The position numbers and the translations under genes are program-made. This document shows positions 22,386 through 25,008 of a DNA stretch of 25,008 bases, piece by piece. Positions within the stretch are counted from its first letter, which is position 1, and each line of letters starts with the position of its first letter. This DNA is from CAZAKZ01 sp964485695 (GTDB taxonomy: Bacteria > Planctomycetota > JAFGQW01): positions 1 through 25,008 of the forward strand of contig CAZAKZ010000083.1 in NCBI GenBank assembly GCA_964485695.1, given 5' to 3'. Below the pieces are notes generated by a model. That model was not told where the DNA came from. It searched no databases and worked only from the letters and a program-made list of their open reading frames with translations.

Positions 22386-23117
22386 TCAGTCATCTTTTTC
22401 TTTTTTCTTAATTCGTTCTATGATCTCTTTGACCTTTTTCACCGTCTCTTTGGTTTCCACAGTTGGTGCCACCACCAGGGTATTGATATTCGTGTTCCGC
22501 GACATGACAGAGCTCTCGAGGCGGTAGGTGAACGTATCCCTTCCTTCTCCCCCCTTCAGTTCCTTCTCCAGGAGGAGCATGATGGTGCAGAGGTCGCCGA
22601 CCTGTTTCACATCGAATGCCTTGGCTCCCGACCGGGGTCTGGCTACATTCTTGGTGACGGGGATGTACTCCTTCTTGGCTTCTCCCTTCTCGTCCAGGAG
22701 CAGCAGTATCAGCCTCGCGTCGTAAGTTTCATTTTCAACATCCTTGATCACCACCACCATGTATCGATGCCAGTGGTGTTCCTTGAATTCCAACTTTCCA
22801 TCATCCTTCAATTTCCAAGCACCCAGTTTTACCTTCCCATCCTTTTCCACTCTGGGCACTTGAAAGAATATGCTGTCGTAGTACGGGTTCGATTCGTCCA
22901 TCTTGATGTTCACGGCTTTCTTGAGGTTTTCCGTGATGTGGTCCATCGCTTCCCGGGAGTGGGACTGGACGTTCGTTCGCAGAACGACCGAGTTCCAGCT
23001 CTCACCTGCCCGGCTCATGAACGTGCACGTGCCACCCACCACGAAGAGGAGAATCCCGGCGGCAATGGCCATTTCAACAGCGGCGTAGCCGCGGATTTTT
23101 TTCTTGCTGTTTTGCAT
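22386..23117 (-). CDS. PilW/GspJ-like minor pilin
   Basis: The 243-residue protein has a prepilin signal K-K-K-I-R-G followed by Y-A-A-V-E-M-A-I-A-A-G-I-L-L-F-V-V-G, giving Glu at mature position 5. The head (about residues 45-243) has A-M-D-H-I-T-E-N-L-K-K-A-V, typical of the post-helix region of pseudopilins. A Lys/Glu-rich helix (E-T-K-E-T-V-K-K-V-K-E-I-I-E-R-I) ends the protein. ATG 23117 is chosen because AAGGA lies nine bases upstream; the ATG at 23126 directly abuts that motif. It follows the PilV-like gene by 38 bases and its stop overlaps a possible start of the next gene. Confidence 0.85.
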   Translation of the reverse strand: MQNSKKKIRGYAAVEMAIAAGILLFVVGGTCTFMSRAGESWNSVVLRTNVQSHSREAMDHITENLKKAVNIKMDESNPYYDSIFFQVPRVEKDGKVKLGAWKLKDDGKLEFKEHHWHRYMVVVIKDVENETYDARLILLLLDEKGEAKKEYIPVTKNVARPRSGAKAFDVKQVGDLCTIMLLLEKELKGGEGRDTFTYRLESSVMSRNTNINTLVVAPTVETKETVKKVKEIIERIKKKEKDD

Positions 23118-23155
23118 TGTTTTCATTCCTTGGGCTTCCAACTTCGGCTCCGTTC

Positions 23156-23608
23156 CTATCTCTGGGACCGGTAGGTCAGCGCCCGGAAGATCTGGTCTCC
23201 GGGCACTGTCTGGCCGGCGTTGTTCTTGGCCCTCATGAAGATCTCCACCTCGATGGCCTTGAGGCTGGTGGAGACCTGACTGACCTGGATGTTGACGAGG
23301 ATTCTCTTGGTCTTGTCGGTGGTGTAGAGTTGATTCCCGTCCAGGGCATCCAGACCGTCGAAGGAGACGGCCTTGATGGATTCCATGGTCTCCTGGACGG
23401 CCTTTTCCACCCGGATATTGAGCTCGGACTGGTCCACCGCCTGAAAGCTGGACGTGGTGGAGGTGGCCACGGTCATGCTGGCCACGACCAGGATGGCCAT
23501 GGACACCACCACCTCGAGGATGGTGAAGCCGGATTCGCTGTTCCGGCGCCTCTCCGGCCTGCCCGATCTCCTGAGCGGCAAGAACTTGAAGAGCCGATTC
23601 CTTTTCAT
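23156..23608 (-). CDS. PilV/GspI-like minor pilin
   Basis: The 150-residue protein has a basic leader (K-R-N-R-L-F-K-F-L-P-L-R-R-S-G) and the prepilin site G-F-T-I-L-E-V-V-V-S-M-A-I-L-V-V-A-S-M-T-V-A, with Glu at mature position 5. The V-V-S-M-A-I-L motif is frequent in PilV/GspI members. GAGAAGGGG lies five bases before ATG 23608. It is the first gene of the operon with the PilW-, PilX-like and frameshifted genes. The products would initiate or cap a type IV pilus/type II secretion-like fibre in the inner membrane. No ATPase or prepilin peptidase gene is in the window. Confidence 0.87.
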   Translation of the reverse strand: MKRNRLFKFLPLRRSGRPERRRNSESGFTILEVVVSMAILVVASMTVATSTTSSFQAVDQSELNIRVEKAVQETMESIKAVSFDGLDALDGNQLYTTDKTKRILVNIQVSQVSTSLKAIEVEIFMRAKNNAGQTVPGDQIFRALTYRSQR

Positions 23609-23733
23609 TTTTACCCCTTCTCCCCGGTTCCCGGGGTGAATTGAACTGCTGTGTCGCTTTGCTTTGCCTCCAAAAGATATTGTAGTAATAATGAAAGATA
23701 GCATGAGTGTAAAAGTAGTATAAGTTGTATAAA

Positions 23734-23752
23734 ATTATCATGCTGTGATAAT
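23734..23752. promoter_or_regulatory. Perfect inverted repeat upstream of the minor-pilin operon
   Basis: ATTATCA (23734-23740) and TGATAAT (23746-23752) flank five bases. The site is 126 bases upstream of the PilV-like start, in an AT-rich stretch (about 23680-23755) that contrasts with the GC-rich surroundings. No good sigma70 pair can be fixed there, and no sigma54 motif is seen. An operator for a dimeric regulator is plausible. Confidence 0.4.
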
Positions 23753-23844
23753 CGAGCTCTACACGGAAAAACTTTCCGGGGAGGAGAGCAAGGAACGTGG
23801 GGGTGCGCCCGGCCCCGGCAGCAAGGCCGGGGCCAGGGAGGAGA

Positions 23845-24777
23845 CTACTGGATGGTGAAAGTGAAGGTGTTGGAGATGGACTTGATGCCGAAGGGGGCGC
23901 CCGAATCCAGGACGACGTACGCGGTGTGGATGCGGACACCGATCAATTTGTTGTCGTTGGGGATGTGGATCTTGGCCTGGGCTTCCCCCTTGGCGTCCAG
24001 GTAGTTCTGATAGTTGGCGAAGATGGCGGGCAGGTAGTTGTTGACCGTGGCCACCAAGAGGTCATCGGGGCTCAGGTTCAGGTTTCGCTGTCCGATGGGG
24101 ATGGGGCCGGTGCCAAGAGAGGAGCCGAGGATGTAGAAGAAACCCTTGTCGCCCGGCGACTTCAGGGTGAGGTCCACGGTCTTGCCGGGGTAGGGGGAAC
24201 CGCCGCCGATGAGGAGGCCCCCGGCGGTACCCACCACGATGTTGTCCACGTGGGCAAAGTAGGGCATGCCCGCCAGGTTGGAGTGGCGCATGAACACCTG
24301 GAGGACGTAGTTACCGAGGCTGGTGAATTTCACCTTGCCGTTGAAGGAGGCCCGCTCATACGTGCCGGTCTGGTTGGGCACCCGGACGATGGTCGAGAAA
24401 ACGGTGGCGTTGTTGCTGTCACGGAAGATCAGGTTGATGTAGTTGACCGACGGATAGGGGATCGGCGTGGTAACCTTTTTTTCCCACATGCAGTCGAAGG
24501 TGAACGGATACTCCTTGGCCTCGGCCAGGAAGGGATCGCTGTCGTAGCGGCATTCCATGACCGACCCCAGGGTCTGGAAGTCGGCATAGAGGGCATTGGA
24601 GGGCTGCCCCGCCTTGACGGGGGCGGAGCGCACGCCGTGCTTTCCCAGGGGGTCGTTGAACTTCACGTTCTTCCAGCCCGTGGTTCCGCTCTCGAAATCG
24701 CCGTTTGAGATCAGGTTCTGACCCACTGCGATCGAGGAGAGCGTGGCGAGAATCAGGATCAGCAAGAGTTGTTTCAT
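23845..24777 (-). CDS. Secreted carbohydrate-binding-like protein with C-terminal Ile-Gln domain
   Basis: The 310-residue protein has a signal peptide (K-Q-L-L-L-I-L-I-L-A-T-L-S-S-I-A-V-G). It then has N-L-I-S-N-G-D-F-E-S-G-T-T-G-W, a typical start of CBM4/9-like jelly-roll domains, extending to about residue 190. The last 110 residues (from G-K-T-V-D-L-T-L-K-S) form a second domain ending T-F-T-F-T-I-Q, related to the tail of the secreted propeller at 15756-17162. GGAAGGAAG lies about seven bases before ATG 24777. Carbohydrate binding is inferred from the N-terminal pattern; no catalytic domain is seen. It is upstream of the pilin operon but separated by 236 bases. Confidence 0.85.
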   Translation of the reverse strand: MKQLLLILILATLSSIAVGQNLISNGDFESGTTGWKNVKFNDPLGKHGVRSAPVKAGQPSNALYADFQTLGSVMECRYDSDPFLAEAKEYPFTFDCMWEKKVTTPIPYPSVNYINLIFRDSNNATVFSTIVRVPNQTGTYERASFNGKVKFTSLGNYVLQVFMRHSNLAGMPYFAHVDNIVVGTAGGLLIGGGSPYPGKTVDLTLKSPGDKGFFYILGSSLGTGPIPIGQRNLNLSPDDLLVATVNNYLPAIFANYQNYLDAKGEAQAKIHIPNDNKLIGVRIHTAYVVLDSGAPFGIKSISNTFTFTIQ

Positions 24778-24837
24778 GGGGTTCTTCCTTCCATCACTAT
24801 GTCTGAATGGTCCTATGTGTGTTTACCCGGTACTCTC

Positions 24838-24867
24838 ATTGTCTCCGTGGAGGTCGTTGAAAGTCAA
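24838..24867 (-). promoter_or_regulatory. Possible promoter of the secreted carbohydrate-binding-like gene
   Basis: TTGACT (24867-24862, 5/6) and GACAAT (24843-24838, 4/6) are separated by 18 bases on the minus strand. The start near 24831 gives a leader of about 54 bases. Confidence 0.4.
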
Positions 24868-24955
24868 GACCTTGCAGCCTTCAGAGGGCAAGAACCCCCG
24901 GCCTTTCACATCGAGACTCAGGGGTGGCATCGGCAGGGCGGACCTGTCATAATGC

Positions 24956-24976
24956 TGAGGGATCCCCTCATTTTTT
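24956..24976 (+). terminator. Orphan intrinsic terminator on the plus strand
   Basis: TGAGGG-ATC-CCCTCA is a 6-bp hairpin followed by T6. No convincing plus-strand gene precedes it; the neighbouring gene is on the minus strand. It may end an unseen short plus-strand RNA. Confidence 0.5.
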
Positions 24977-25008
24977 GTTAACTTATTTTGCGTAACACAT
25001 TGTCTTCC

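Noticed and set aside
20197..22527. Open frame of about 780 codons on the plus strand opposite the PilX-like gene
   Set aside because: Its Val/His/Asp-rich composition is that of an antisense shadow; the minus-strand gene has pilin motifs and a ribosome binding site.
23797..24708. Open frame on the plus strand opposite the secreted CBM-like gene
   Set aside because: The minus strand has a signal peptide, a ribosome binding site and a known domain pattern; the plus frame has none.

Overview
The window is GC-rich, densely coded DNA from a Gram-negative-type bacterium. Evidence for this is secreted beta-propeller proteins, type IV pilus minor pilins and GlmM/GpsA envelope metabolism. Two secreted proteins share a C-terminal domain ending in Ile-Gln that I loosely associate with Planctomycetota-like lineages. 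That assignment is inference; no rRNA or marker gene here settles it.

Layout. The left edge (1-55) holds what looks like the 3' end of a group II intron: a domain VI hairpin with a GNRA loop and a bulged A. It abuts the 3' end of a minus-strand gene (90-1508). That gene encodes a secreted thioredoxin-fold/HEAT-repeat protein whose first active-site Cys codon is an in-frame TGA (motif U-P-H-C), which I read as an unannotated selenoprotein. A type IV pilin-like gene (1792-2526, +), a small unknown (2640-2942, -) and a large secreted protein with four related modules (3141-5762, -) follow. A divergent promoter region then leads into gpsA and a tandem-duplicated phosphoribosyltransferase gene (5894-8127, +).

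Between 8128 and 8385 is a gene-free cluster of inverted repeats, resembling REP/BIME elements. A cytosolic PQQ-type beta-propeller gene (8386-9552, -) diverges from a plus-strand cluster (9684-15629): a CofD/YvcK-fold protein with a long extra C-terminal part, a left-handed beta-helix protein, glmM, and a wHTH-nucleotidyltransferase protein. The context suggests UDP-GlcNAc/peptidoglycan precursor control. A TolB-like secreted propeller gene (15756-17162, +) ends at a bidirectional terminator shared with the convergent serA-serC operon (19219-17242, -), which has a good sigma70-type promoter.

The right part, all on the minus strand, holds a minor-pilin operon (23608-19771: PilV/GspI-like, PilW/GspJ-like, PilX/GspK-like, then a frameshifted membrane-anchored protein) closed by a strong terminator at 19691-19727. 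Upstream of it is a secreted carbohydrate-binding-like protein (24777-23845). The most interesting signals are the UxxC thioredoxin-HEAT selenoprotein, the twin-PRTase protein, the YvcK-LbH-GlmM-nucleotidyltransferase cluster, and the intron end next to a short sequence and hairpin that recur in the repeat cluster at 8.3 kb.
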